Source of the DNA: Labrenzia sp. VG12
GTDB lineage: Bacteria; Pseudomonadota; Alphaproteobacteria; Rhizobiales; Stappiaceae
Length of the DNA stretch: 64,000 nt
Direction of reading: 5' to 3'
Assembly: GCF_002237595.1 (NCBI RefSeq)
Contig: NZ_CP022529.1
Location: 186,001-250,000 of the forward strand
In this document: positions 42,466 through 51,450 of the stretch, one piece after another
Layout: each line of letters starts with the position of its first letter
Numbering within the stretch: position 1 is the first letter of the stretch
Made by a program: the position numbers and the translations under genes
The notes under the pieces: generated by a model
Databases searched by the model: none
Seen by the model: the letters and a program-made list of their open reading frames with translations, nothing else
What the model was told of the DNA's origin: nothing

Positions 42466-43656
42466 ATGAGTGCGCCACTTGCAGGCATCAAGGTTGTCGA
42501 GCTTGCCCGCATCCTCGCAGGCCCCTGGACCGGGCAGACGCTCGCGGATCTGGGCGCCGATGTCATCAAGGTGGAAAGCCCCCAGGGCGACGACACCCGA
42601 GGCTGGGGCCCGCCCTTTGTCAAAGACGACGCCGGGTCAGACCGGGATGCGGCCTATTTCCATGCCTGCAACCGCGGCAAACGCTCCATCACGGTCGACT
42701 TCCGCACGGAAGAAGGCCAGGACATTGTTCGCCGCCTCGTGGCCGATGCGGACATTCTGGTCGAGAATTTCAAGGTCGGCGGTCTCGCAAAATACGGCCT
42801 CGACTATGAAAGCCTCGCCAGGGTCAATCCGAAGCTGATCTACTGCTCCATTACCGGGTTCGGCCAGGACGGTCCTTACGCCCATCGCGCGGGCTACGAT
42901 TTCATGATCCAGGGCATGGGCGGCATCATGGATCTGACGGGTGAGCCGGATGGGGCTCCGCAGAAGATCGGCGTTGCCTTTGCCGACATCTTTACCGGTC
43001 TTTACGGCGTCATTGGCGTTCTGGCGGCCCTGCGCCGCCGTGATCAGACCGGGGAAGGCGAGTGGGTCGACATGGGCCTGCTCGACGCCCAGGTCGGTGT
43101 CCTGGCCAACCAGGCGCTGAATTACTTCGTCTCCGGCAAGGCGCCCAGGCGGCTCGGCAATGCCCATCCCAACATTGTGCCCTATCAGGTGTTTCCCGCC
43201 AGCGACGGCCACCTGATCATTGCTGTCGGCAATGACGGCCAGTTCCGGAGGCTTTGCGGCGTGCTTGGCCGGCCGGATCTTGCAGAAGAACCGAGATACG
43301 CCACCAACGCTGCCCGGGTCGCCTGCCGCACCGAACTCGTGCCGATCCTGACGGCCGAGACGGAAACGCGCAGCCGTGACGATCTTCTGGCCGCGCTGGA
43401 AGGCGAAGGCGTCCCAGCCGGGCCGATTAACTCCGTCGAGGACGTGTTTGAGGACGCTCAGGTTCAACACCGCGGGCTCAAGGTCGACCTGCCGGCGACG
43501 GGAACAGAAGAAGGCACCGTCGCATCCGTGCGCACGCCGATCCGGTTCAAGAACGGGGAACTGGTCTTGCAACGCGCTGCGCCGGCACTTGGTGAGCACA
43601 CCGATGAAATACTGGCGGAACTCGGGCTTGTTCCGCAAACGCCTGTTTCAGACTGA
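42466..43656 (+). CDS. CaiB/BaiF family (class III) CoA-transferase
   Basis: A 396-residue family III CoA-transferase. Typical landmarks are the N-terminal VVELARILAGPWTGQTLADLGADVIKVESP, GWGPPF, the NRGKRSITVDF strand, the catalytic Asp in VAFADIFTGLYG (about residue 170) and the QVGVLANQALNY helix. It transfers CoA between organic acids or acyl groups; formyl-CoA, succinyl-CoA and carnitine versions exist and the motif set does not decide. It overlaps nothing but is closely followed by the NUDIX gene (15 bp). Confidence 0.9.
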   Translation: MSAPLAGIKVVELARILAGPWTGQTLADLGADVIKVESPQGDDTRGWGPPFVKDDAGSDRDAAYFHACNRGKRSITVDFRTEEGQDIVRRLVADADILVENFKVGGLAKYGLDYESLARVNPKLIYCSITGFGQDGPYAHRAGYDFMIQGMGGIMDLTGEPDGAPQKIGVAFADIFTGLYGVIGVLAALRRRDQTGEGEWVDMGLLDAQVGVLANQALNYFVSGKAPRRLGNAHPNIVPYQVFPASDGHLIIAVGNDGQFRRLCGVLGRPDLAEEPRYATNAARVACRTELVPILTAETETRSRDDLLAALEGEGVPAGPINSVEDVFEDAQVQHRGLKVDLPATGTEEGTVASVRTPIRFKNGELVLQRAAPALGEHTDEILAELGLVPQTPVSD

Positions 43657-43671
43657 ACCGGAGTGCGCCCA

Positions 43672-44256
43672 ATGAAGGAAGCGGACTTTCTGGATATCGT
43701 CGAGAGCAAAGTTCTGTCCAGGCAATGGGGGACGCTGACCCAATACAAGATCCGGTACCGCAGGCGGGACGGGACGTGGCAGGACCAGATCCGCGAAGTC
43801 TATGACCGCGGACATGGCGCTGCCTGTCTTCTCCACAATCCGGAAACCGGCTGTGTACTTCTGACACGCCAGTTCCGGTTGCCGGTCTGGTTCAGCGGCA
43901 AGCCCCCCTTTGTTATCGAAGCGCCGGCCGGTTTGCTGGAAGGAGCGAACCCGGACGAGCGCATGCGGGCCGAGCTGATCGAGGAGACCGGCTTCCAGAT
44001 CTCCGAACTGGAACATCTCTATGATCTGTTGATGAGCCCGGGGTCGGTCACGGAATATCTGGCATTTTTCACCGGAACCTACCATCTGAAGGACAAGGTG
44101 TCGGAAGGTGGCGGCGAAGAAAGCGAAGGCGAGGACATCGAAGTGATGCATGTGCCGCTCAAGGACGCGCTTGCCATGATTCGCTCTGGAGAGATCGCGG
44201 ACGCCAAAACAGTTGTGCTCCTGCAGGAGCTGGCATTGCGGCAGGCCGGCCTCTGA
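43672..44256 (+). CDS. NUDIX hydrolase, NudK-like
   Basis: A 194-residue NUDIX hydrolase resembling the GDP-mannose/ADP-sugar pyrophosphatase group (E. coli NudK about 191 aa). The N-terminal strand set with RYRRRDGTWQDQIREVYDRGHGAA and LLTRQFRLPVW leads to the NUDIX helix GLLEGANPDERMRAELIEETGF. The metal-binding core AELIEE is kept, but Asn replaces the first Glu and Ala replaces the Arg of the classical GX5EX7REUXEEXGU box, a moderate deviation. ATG at 43672 follows GGAG by 8 bases. Likely a housecleaning nucleoside-diphosphate-sugar hydrolase. Confidence 0.88.
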   Translation: MKEADFLDIVESKVLSRQWGTLTQYKIRYRRRDGTWQDQIREVYDRGHGAACLLHNPETGCVLLTRQFRLPVWFSGKPPFVIEAPAGLLEGANPDERMRAELIEETGFQISELEHLYDLLMSPGSVTEYLAFFTGTYHLKDKVSEGGGEESEGEDIEVMHVPLKDALAMIRSGEIADAKTVVLLQELALRQAGL

Positions 44257-44350
44257 CAGCTGTTTCACGTTGGATTGGCGGCACCTGCCTTAATTTGACG
44301 CTAAGCCTCTGGCAGGTAATCTGCCAGGAGACAACAAGGGCCCGGACCCG

Positions 44351-46231
44351 ATGAAGGAAGACAAGCGCAGCCGCCAGCGGATCAAGCTGACCCTGACGAC
44401 CATCGTCGGGCTGAGCTTCGGTGCGTTTGTCGCCGTCGCCATCGGTCTTGTGCTCGCACTGTCGGTCTCTGCGAATTTCAAGAACACCTTCTCGCTCCTC
44501 AACGACAAGACGATCCTGAGCACCCAGGCGCTTGAAACCCAGCTGCGTACGCATTTCTCCTCGATCGAAAACGCCATCGTCGGCCTGAAACCCTATTTCG
44601 ACAATGGCACGATCGGCTTCGAGCGCCCGGAGCGGACGCTCGAGGACCTGACCATTGCGCTCAAGTCCAACAGCGACATCACCACGCTGGCAGTGACCGG
44701 TCCCGACGGGCGGCGGATCGGGGTTTATCGCGCGCCCAACGGCAAGATCTGGCGTATCAACTCCGACGCACCGCCACCTGGCATGACGTCTCACGAATTG
44801 CCGGAACTGGCCAGCGACAGTCCTCCCACCTGGGGGGCGCTCGTCAAGCATGAGGTTGGTCTGTTTGCCAATGTCTCCGTTCCGCTGACCCGGAACGGCG
44901 CCATAATAGGGACCCTGACTGCGGCAACCTCCATGGAAGAATTGGGCCGCATCGTCTCGGCCCAGGACGAGGGCGTCGACAACACGGTGTTCATCATTGC
45001 CGACGGGGATCAGGTCGTCCTGCATTCGGATTCGGAAAGCCTGCAGACGGGCGGCTCCATCAAGGACAATATTCCAGGGTCCTGGCTCAACCTGGGCGAT
45101 CCAGTTCTTGCGGCAATTGCAACGGAAGAGAAGCTGGAAGAGTTCAAGAAGGCGGCGGATCTCGGCATTGATGTGTCGTTTGTCACCGCCAATGACGACG
45201 AATACATCATGATGAAGGCGCTGCTGGACGGTTTCAGCGACAAGCCCTGGACCGTCGGTCAGTATTATCTCGGCACGACGGTGTCCCGGGAAGTGCGGCG
45301 TCTGGCCGGCTCGATGTTTGTCGGCTTTGGCGCCCTGGTCGTGTCGGTCCTCATTGCCTTCTGGATGGGGCGCCGCGTGGCGCGACCGCTCAAATATCTC
45401 GCCCTGCAGTCGAAACGGGTCGGCACACTGTCCCTGAGCGACGTGGAGCCTCTGCCGCGCAGCCGGGTAGCGGAGATCGATCAGGTCGCGCTGGCGTTCA
45501 ACTCCATGGTGGAGGGCCTGAAGGCCATGAACACCTACGTTCCGCGTTCTTTGTTCATCAAGCTGATGCGGCTTGGTGGCGGGCAGGCTGCCGAGGCACG
45601 GGAGGCTGAACTCACCATCCTGTTCACCGACATTGTCGGCTTCACGGCCCTGTCGGAACACCTGAGTGCTGAAAAGACGGCCGGGCTGCTCAACGACCAT
45701 TTTGCCATTCTGGTGGAAGCGGTAGAAGCCGAAGGCGGGACAGTCGACAAGTTTCTGGGAGACGGCATGCTGGCCTTCTGGGGGGCGCCGGATGCCCGGC
45801 CAGACCACGCGGAAGCTGCTGTGCGAACGGCGCGCCGAATTGCAGGCGCGCTGCATGAAGCCAACCAGAAGGCGGAAAAAGAAGGACGTCCGCAAATGTT
45901 CCTGCGGATCGGTATTCACACCGGTGAGGCCGTGGTCGGCAATGTCGGCGCGCTTGATCGCTGGAATTACACGGTCGTCGGCGACACTGTGAATGCGGCC
46001 GAACGGCTGCAGACCCTCGGCAAGGAAGTGCCGGGTACGCCGGAAGTAACGATCCTGGCCAGCGCCGACACCGTGGCGCAATTGCCGCGCGAACGCCATC
46101 AGCGGGCGGTCGGGGCGCATCATCTGCGTGGCCGTAGCGGGCGCATGGAAGTCTACTGGCTGGATCCGTTTGCCGTTGGCGATTCGCAAAAAGAAGAACC
46201 GCAAGAGTTGCCCGTGTCGGCCGCGGAATAG
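44351..46231 (+). CDS. Membrane-bound class III adenylate cyclase
   Basis: A 626-residue cyclase with two membrane helices (about 17-38 and 318-338) around a periplasmic Cache-like sensor domain, a HAMP linker (about 340-395) and a C-terminal class III catalytic domain (about 410-600). The domain has both metal Asp sites (LFTDIVGFT and FLGDGMLAFWG), the purine-selecting Lys in GGTVDKFLGD with Thr in WNYTVVGDTVN, and the transition-state Asn/Arg in VNAAERL. This pattern fits ATP rather than GTP, so the product should be cAMP. A 7-bp hairpin (44309-44327) lies in its leader just before the ribosome site. A perfect CRP box follows the gene. Confidence 0.9.
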   Translation: MKEDKRSRQRIKLTLTTIVGLSFGAFVAVAIGLVLALSVSANFKNTFSLLNDKTILSTQALETQLRTHFSSIENAIVGLKPYFDNGTIGFERPERTLEDLTIALKSNSDITTLAVTGPDGRRIGVYRAPNGKIWRINSDAPPPGMTSHELPELASDSPPTWGALVKHEVGLFANVSVPLTRNGAIIGTLTAATSMEELGRIVSAQDEGVDNTVFIIADGDQVVLHSDSESLQTGGSIKDNIPGSWLNLGDPVLAAIATEEKLEEFKKAADLGIDVSFVTANDDEYIMMKALLDGFSDKPWTVGQYYLGTTVSREVRRLAGSMFVGFGALVVSVLIAFWMGRRVARPLKYLALQSKRVGTLSLSDVEPLPRSRVAEIDQVALAFNSMVEGLKAMNTYVPRSLFIKLMRLGGGQAAEAREAELTILFTDIVGFTALSEHLSAEKTAGLLNDHFAILVEAVEAEGGTVDKFLGDGMLAFWGAPDARPDHAEAAVRTARRIAGALHEANQKAEKEGRPQMFLRIGIHTGEAVVGNVGALDRWNYTVVGDTVNAAERLQTLGKEVPGTPEVTILASADTVAQLPRERHQRAVGAHHLRGRSGRMEVYWLDPFAVGDSQKEEPQELPVSAAE

Positions 46232-46289
46232 GGCTTCCGTGGCGGCAAAATCATTGCCGACACTGGAAGTGCAGCAACTTTTCGCAAAA

Positions 46290-46305
46290 TGTGACGTAGA
46301 TCACA
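46290..46305. promoter_or_regulatory. CRP-type box (TGTGA-N6-TCACA) upstream of the ABC operon
   Basis: AAATGTGA-CGTAGA-TCACATGT is nearly identical to the full 22-bp E. coli CRP consensus. It lies 60 bp after the cyclase stop and 116 bp before the ABC ATPase start. A TTGCTAT -10-like sequence (46329-46335) would put the box near -43. Confidence 0.6.
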
Positions 46306-46420
46306 TGTGCCGGGTCACTAATCCTGCATTGCTATCCCAAGGCGAATTTGGTTGTCTTTGAAATGCAATGAGGGCTTAGTAAGCCACGTTGAGACATCCT
46401 TGCCTGGGAGGAAACGTGCA

Positions 46421-48307
46421 GTGAATGTTCTCTCGATTGAGGGACTGACGGTAGATTTTAATACGGCGGAAGGTCGGGTCCGGGCTGTTGACGACGTATC
46501 TTTCGTCGTGCCTGAGAACCGCACAGTCGCGCTGGTTGGTGAATCCGGATCAGGCAAGACGGTTATCTCGCAAACGATCATGGGGCTTTTGCCGCAGGCG
46601 GCGAGTATCACATCCGGCCAGGTCATCCTGGCCGACCCGACCGGGGCAGAGCCGCCGGTCGACATCGCATCGCTGGACCGCAAGGGGCCGCAAATGCGCC
46701 ACCTGCGGGGCAACCGCGTTGCCATCATCTTCCAGGAACCGATGACGTCCCTGTCGCCGCTGCATACGATCGGCGATCAGATCGGCGAAGCTGCGCTGCT
46801 GCACAGGAATGTCTCCAGTGCCGAGGCACGCGAGCTGACCCAGACGATGCTGAGCCTGGTGAAATTCCCCGATCCCAAGCGCGCCCTCGACACCTATCCG
46901 TTCGAATTGTCAGGCGGTTTGCGACAGCGGGCCATGATTGCCATGGCGATGATCTGCAACCCGGCTCTCCTGATTGCCGACGAACCGACGACCGCGCTGG
47001 ACGTCACCATCCAGGCCGAAATCCTGAAGCTGATCCGTGAGGTCCAGTCCGAACTGCGCATGTCGGTGCTGATGATCACACATGATTTTGGCGTTGTTGC
47101 CAACATGGCCGACGAGATTGCGGTGATCTATCACGGCCGCATCATGGAAAAGGGAACGGCCGAGCAGCTCTTCTCCAATCCGCAGCACGATTACCTGAAG
47201 GCGCTGCTCAATGCGGTGCCGAGTTTTCACATGGACAAGGAGGAGCGCCTTGTCCCGATCCGTCCGATTGAACTGAAATCCGAGGACCTGACAAGCAACC
47301 GTCCGCATTGCGAGGTTGCCCCCGGCGAGCCGCTGGTGGAAATGCGCGACGTCACCAAGCAGTTCACTTTGCGCAAGGGCTCGCTGCTAGGCGGCAAGGC
47401 CAAGACGATGACGGCGCTCGACAGCATCAACCTGACCATCCGGCGCGGCGAATGTCTCGGCCTTGTGGGGGAATCGGGGTCCGGCAAGACCACCGCGGCC
47501 AAGGCTATCCTGCGCGCCCTCGACATTGAGGGCGGCCAGGTGCTGTACAATCGCGGCAAGGGGCTGGAGGATGTTTCCGAGCTCAGCGGTCCGGCGCTGA
47601 TGGACTACCGCCGCCGCGTCCAGCTGATTTTCCAGGACCCGTTTTCCTCGCTCAATCCCCGCATGACCATCAACGATACGCTGATGGAACCGCTGGAAGT
47701 GCACGGCATCGGCACGCCAAAGGAACGGGCGGAGCGGGCGCGTAACCTGATGAACCTGGTTGGTCTCGATCCGAGGTTCCTGCGCCGCTACCCGCATTCC
47801 TTCTCCGGCGGTCAGCGCCAGAGGATCGGCATTGCCCGGGCGCTTGCGCTCAACCCGGAATTCATTTTGTGCGACGAGCCGACCTCGGCGCTCGATGTGT
47901 CCGTGCAGGCCCAGATCCTCAACCTGTTGCAGGATCTCAAACGCGATCTCAACCTGACCTACCTGTTCGTCAGTCATAACCTGGCTGTGGTAGACTATGT
48001 TGCTGACCGGATCGCCGTGATGTGCCGTGGCCGTCTTGTGGAGCTGGGCGAGACCCGCACGGTCGTCGGCAATCCGCTTCACCCATACACGAAGGCGCTG
48101 TTGTCGGCGGTTCCCGAACCGGACCTGTCAGCGCCGCTCGACTTTGCCGCTCTGGATGCCAAGAGAGCATCGGAGCCGCATCTATGGCCGGAACCTTTCC
48201 GCTTGGCAGACGGCGATGCGCCGTCTCTCATTGAAATGGAACCGGATCACTTTGTCTGCGCACCTGGCCTGAAGAACACCGGGGCGCTTGAGGGGACAGC
48301 AGCATGA
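46421..48307 (+). CDS. Dual-ATPase ABC transporter ATP-binding protein (peptide/nickel family)
   Basis: A 628-residue fusion of two ABC ATPases, like DppD-DppF joined or YejF/GsiA. Domain 1 (about 1-265): Walker A GESGSGKT, signature LSGGLRQR, Walker B LLIADEPTTALD. Domain 2 (about 300-575): Walker A GESGSGKT, signature FSGGQRQR, Walker B ILCDEPTSALD. The GTG at 46421 is the likely start, since GGGAGGAAA lies about 9 bases upstream; upstream in-frame codons lack a site. The stop overlaps the binding-protein start (ATGA). It powers import by the permeases at 50425-52628. Confidence 0.93.
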   Translation: MNVLSIEGLTVDFNTAEGRVRAVDDVSFVVPENRTVALVGESGSGKTVISQTIMGLLPQAASITSGQVILADPTGAEPPVDIASLDRKGPQMRHLRGNRVAIIFQEPMTSLSPLHTIGDQIGEAALLHRNVSSAEARELTQTMLSLVKFPDPKRALDTYPFELSGGLRQRAMIAMAMICNPALLIADEPTTALDVTIQAEILKLIREVQSELRMSVLMITHDFGVVANMADEIAVIYHGRIMEKGTAEQLFSNPQHDYLKALLNAVPSFHMDKEERLVPIRPIELKSEDLTSNRPHCEVAPGEPLVEMRDVTKQFTLRKGSLLGGKAKTMTALDSINLTIRRGECLGLVGESGSGKTTAAKAILRALDIEGGQVLYNRGKGLEDVSELSGPALMDYRRRVQLIFQDPFSSLNPRMTINDTLMEPLEVHGIGTPKERAERARNLMNLVGLDPRFLRRYPHSFSGGQRQRIGIARALALNPEFILCDEPTSALDVSVQAQILNLLQDLKRDLNLTYLFVSHNLAVVDYVADRIAVMCRGRLVELGETRTVVGNPLHPYTKALLSAVPEPDLSAPLDFAALDAKRASEPHLWPEPFRLADGDAPSLIEMEPDHFVCAPGLKNTGALEGTAA

Positions 48308-50190
48308 AGCTTAAGAATTCCATCCGGGCAGGGCTATTCCTGACTGCAGCCTTGATGGCGGGGCCGCTGGCCGCGCTGGAATTGCAGGAGACACCCGGCC
48401 TTGATCCGTCACTGCCGCCGGTGGCCGAGCGGCTTCCGACAGAACCCCTGGTGGTTGACCTGGAAGCGAAGGGACGCAAGACCGGCAGGCACGGCGGCGC
48501 CATCGACACGCTGATCGGCCGGGCCAAGGATGTCCGCCTGATCAATGTCTGGGGCTATGCCCGCCTCGTTGGCTATAACGAGCAGCTCGAATTGCTGCCG
48601 GACATCTTGGAAAGTGTTGACGTCGAGGACGGCCGGATCTTCACCTTGAACACGCGGGAAGGCCACAAGTGGTCCGACGGTCACCCTTTCGGGGCGGAGG
48701 ACATCCGCTACTATTTCGAGGACATTGTCAGCAACGAGAACCTGACACCGTCCGGCCTGCCGCCCTTTCTGCTGGTGAACGGCAAGGGGCCCAAGTTCGA
48801 GGTTCTGGACGAAACCACCGTCCGCTTCACCTGGGACGAACCGAACCCGCTGTTCCTGCCGGAACTGGCAAAGTCGCGGCCGCCCTTCATTTATCGGCCG
48901 GCGCATTATCTGAAACAGTTTCACGAAAAATACGGCGACCCGGATGTGATCGCCAAGGAAGCGGCCAAGGTGAAGGCGCGCAGCTGGGCACCGCTCCATA
49001 ACAAGAAGGACGACATGTACAATGCGCGCAATGTCGACCTTCCGACATTGCAGCCCTGGGTGCGCAAGCGCGATGACAGCGATCTGCGTTTCATCCTGGA
49101 ACGCAATCCCTATTACCACCGCGTCGACAGCACCGGCCAGCAGCTGCCCTATGCCGACGAAGTGGTCATGACCGTTGCCGACGGCAAGCTGATCCCGGCC
49201 AAGACCCAGGCCGGCGAAAGCAATCTCCAGGCCCGCAACCTCAGCTTCTCCGACATCACGGTCCTGAAAAAGGGCGAGAAGCAGAACGGTTACGTGACCG
49301 CTCTCTGGTCCAACAGCAAGGGTTCGGAAATTTCCATCCTGCCCAACCTGACGGTCAAGGATCCGGTCTGGCGGGAACTGCTGCGCGATTCGCGTTTCCG
49401 GCATGCCCTGTCGGTTGCGATTGACCGAAATCTCCTGAACCGGGTGCTCTTCTTCGGCCTCGGCACACCTGGCAACGATACGGTTCTGGCCTCCAGCCCG
49501 CTCTACAAGGCGGAGCTCACCACAAAGTGGGCCGAATATGATCCGGACAAGGCCAATGCGCTTCTGGACGAGATCGGCCTGACGAAACGCGACAAGAAGG
49601 GCATCCGCCTGATGCCGGATGGACGGCCGCTGGAGATCATCGTCGAAACCTCCGGTGAACAGCAGGTCCAGGACGATGCGCTCGAGCTGGTCAAGGAAAT
49701 GTGGAAGGAAGTCGGCGTTGCCCTCTTCGCCAAGCCGAGCCAGCGCGACAACATGCGCGAGCGTGCCATCACCGGCGATCTGGTGATGTCGGTCTGGACG
49801 GGCTTCGAAAACGGAATTCCGACCTCCGAAATGCCGCCGGATGACTTTGCACCGGTTCATGGCGACAGCTTCTCCTGGCACAAATGGGGCGATTATTACG
49901 AGACCCAGGGCGAGGGCGGTGAAAAGCCCGACTGGGCCCCGGCCGAGCGTCTGATGGAGCTCTACAAGGCCTGGCTCGTTTCCAGGACACCGGCGGAGCG
50001 CACCGAGATCTGGGAGGAAATGCTCCAGATCCACGCCGATGAGACCATCCATATCGGTCTGGTCTCCGGTGTGCGTCAGCCGGTCGTGATCAAGAATGTC
50101 GAAAATGTTCCGCTGGAAGGCATCTATGGCTGGGACCCGGGAGCCCACTACGGCATTCACCGAATGGATGAGTTCTTCAAGGCGGACTGA
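48304..50190 (+). CDS. SBP family 5 ABC transporter substrate-binding protein
   Basis: A 628-residue periplasmic binding protein with signal peptide (AGLFLTAALMAGPLAALE) and a family 5 (oligopeptide/nickel type) fold: GHKWSDGHPFGAEDIRYYFED, a FRHALSVAIDRNLL helix near residue 365-378 and a C-terminal GIYGWDPGAHYG end. It is longer than DppA/OppA (about 535) and similar in size to YejA or rhizobial alpha-galactoside binders, so peptides, antibiotics such as microcin C, or oligosaccharides are all possible ligands. It overlaps the ATPase stop by 4 bp. A strong hairpin follows 24 bp after its stop codon. Confidence 0.9.
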   Translation: MKLKNSIRAGLFLTAALMAGPLAALELQETPGLDPSLPPVAERLPTEPLVVDLEAKGRKTGRHGGAIDTLIGRAKDVRLINVWGYARLVGYNEQLELLPDILESVDVEDGRIFTLNTREGHKWSDGHPFGAEDIRYYFEDIVSNENLTPSGLPPFLLVNGKGPKFEVLDETTVRFTWDEPNPLFLPELAKSRPPFIYRPAHYLKQFHEKYGDPDVIAKEAAKVKARSWAPLHNKKDDMYNARNVDLPTLQPWVRKRDDSDLRFILERNPYYHRVDSTGQQLPYADEVVMTVADGKLIPAKTQAGESNLQARNLSFSDITVLKKGEKQNGYVTALWSNSKGSEISILPNLTVKDPVWRELLRDSRFRHALSVAIDRNLLNRVLFFGLGTPGNDTVLASSPLYKAELTTKWAEYDPDKANALLDEIGLTKRDKKGIRLMPDGRPLEIIVETSGEQQVQDDALELVKEMWKEVGVALFAKPSQRDNMRERAITGDLVMSVWTGFENGIPTSEMPPDDFAPVHGDSFSWHKWGDYYETQGEGGEKPDWAPAERLMELYKAWLVSRTPAERTEIWEEMLQIHADETIHIGLVSGVRQPVVIKNVENVPLEGIYGWDPGAHYGIHRMDEFFKAD

Positions 50191-50214
50191 CCGGAACATC
50201 CAGAAGAAAATGTC

Positions 50215-50249
50215 CCGGCCCGGACAGAAAAAAATTCTGACCGGGCCGG
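50215..50249 (+). other. Large intercistronic hairpin between binding-protein and permease genes
   Basis: CCGGCCCGG-A-CAGAA-AAAAA-TTCTG-A-CCGGGCCGG: a 9-bp GC stem plus a 5-bp inner stem, both perfect. No T-run follows, so it looks like an mRNA-stabilising or transcript-attenuating element in the 234-bp gap rather than a full terminator. Confidence 0.6.
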
Positions 50250-50424
50250 AACGAAAGAAGCGCGGATGAGGTCTTCCAACACATCTTTCGGTATTTCCGC
50301 CTTCATGTTAGGCCAAGGCCTGACACGTGCTGATTTTTCGTCATAGTATCGAGACGGAAATCGACTTTTAGTGCAGGTATTGATGAGCGGTCTGCGCGAC
50401 GTCTCGGGGCTGAGGGGAGTTTAG

Positions 50425-51450
50425 GTGCTCTATTACATTATCCGCCGCATCTTGATGATGATCCCTACCTTGCTGGTGATCAGTTTCCTCACCTTCCTGA
50501 TCATCGAGCTTCCGGCCGGCGACTATATTTCCAACCAGATTGCCGCGCTGAAGTCCTCCGGCGAAAGCTCCTCGGTCGCGAAGCTTGAATTCCTGCGCAA
50601 GGAATTCTCCCTCGACCGTCCCTTTTTCGAGCGCTACCTGATCTGGATTGGTCTCTGGCCCGGTCCGCACGGTTTCGACGGCCTGATCCAGGGCAACTGG
50701 GGCTGGTCTTTCGAATTTGACAAGCCGGTGGAACAGGTGATCGGCCCGACCCTGCCGCTGACGGTCGTTCTCAACTTTGCCACCATTCTCTTCGTCTATG
50801 TCGTGTCGTTCCCGATCGGGATCTACTCTGCGACCAGGCAATATTCCTGGGGCGACTATGGCATCACCTTTGTCGGCTATATCGGGCTGGCAACGCCGAA
50901 CTTCCTGCTCGCCCTGATCCTGCTCTATTTCTTCAATCGCTGGTTCGGGCTCTCGGTCGGTGGCCTGATGGCGCCGGAATACATTGACCAGCCCTGGAGT
51001 TTCGACAAGGCGATGTCGGTGCTGGCCCACCTGATCGTTCCGACCATCGTCATCGGCACGTCCGGGACGGCGGCGATGATCCGGCGATTGCGGGCCAACC
51101 TGCTGGACGAACTGCACAAGCAGTATGTCACCACCGGCCGCGCCAAGGGGCTGAAGGAAAACCAGCTTCTGGTGAAATATCCGCTCCGCATGGCGATCAA
51201 CCCGTTCATTGCCGATATCGGCAACCTGATTCCCTCCATGGTCTCCGGCTCGGTCATTGTCTCCGTGGTGATGAGCCTGCCGACGGTCGGACCCGTTCTG
51301 GTGTCGGCGCTGCAATCGCAGGATCAGTTCCTGTCGGGCTTCATCCTGCTTTTCGTGGCTGTCCTGACGCTCATTGGCATGCTGATTTCCGACCTGCTGC
51401 TGGCAGTGCTTGATCCGCGCATTCGACTGGGCGGGAGGGCGTCGACATGA
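50425..51450 (+). CDS. ABC transporter permease (DppB/OppB type)
   Basis: A 341-residue permease with six hydrophobic segments, starting YYIIRRILMMIPTLLVISFLTFLI as DppB/YejB-type proteins do. The EAA-like loop that contacts the ATPase is seen in YVTTGRAKGLKENQLLVKYPLRMAI (about residues 233-257). It starts with GTG at 50425, just after GGGGAG, and is followed by the second permease with a 4-bp overlap (ATGA). It forms the membrane channel with that partner. Confidence 0.92.
   Translation: MLYYIIRRILMMIPTLLVISFLTFLIIELPAGDYISNQIAALKSSGESSSVAKLEFLRKEFSLDRPFFERYLIWIGLWPGPHGFDGLIQGNWGWSFEFDKPVEQVIGPTLPLTVVLNFATILFVYVVSFPIGIYSATRQYSWGDYGITFVGYIGLATPNFLLALILLYFFNRWFGLSVGGLMAPEYIDQPWSFDKAMSVLAHLIVPTIVIGTSGTAAMIRRLRANLLDELHKQYVTTGRAKGLKENQLLVKYPLRMAINPFIADIGNLIPSMVSGSVIVSVVMSLPTVGPVLVSALQSQDQFLSGFILLFVAVLTLIGMLISDLLLAVLDPRIRLGGRAST

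Noticed and set aside
44159..46204. 681-codon antisense frame opposite the adenylate cyclase and NUDIX genes
   Set aside because: Catalytic cyclase motifs are on the plus strand; the antisense frame crosses two genes and lacks recognisable domains.
48409..50199. 596-codon antisense frame opposite the ABC binding protein
   Set aside because: Shadow of a strongly supported gene; no domain features.
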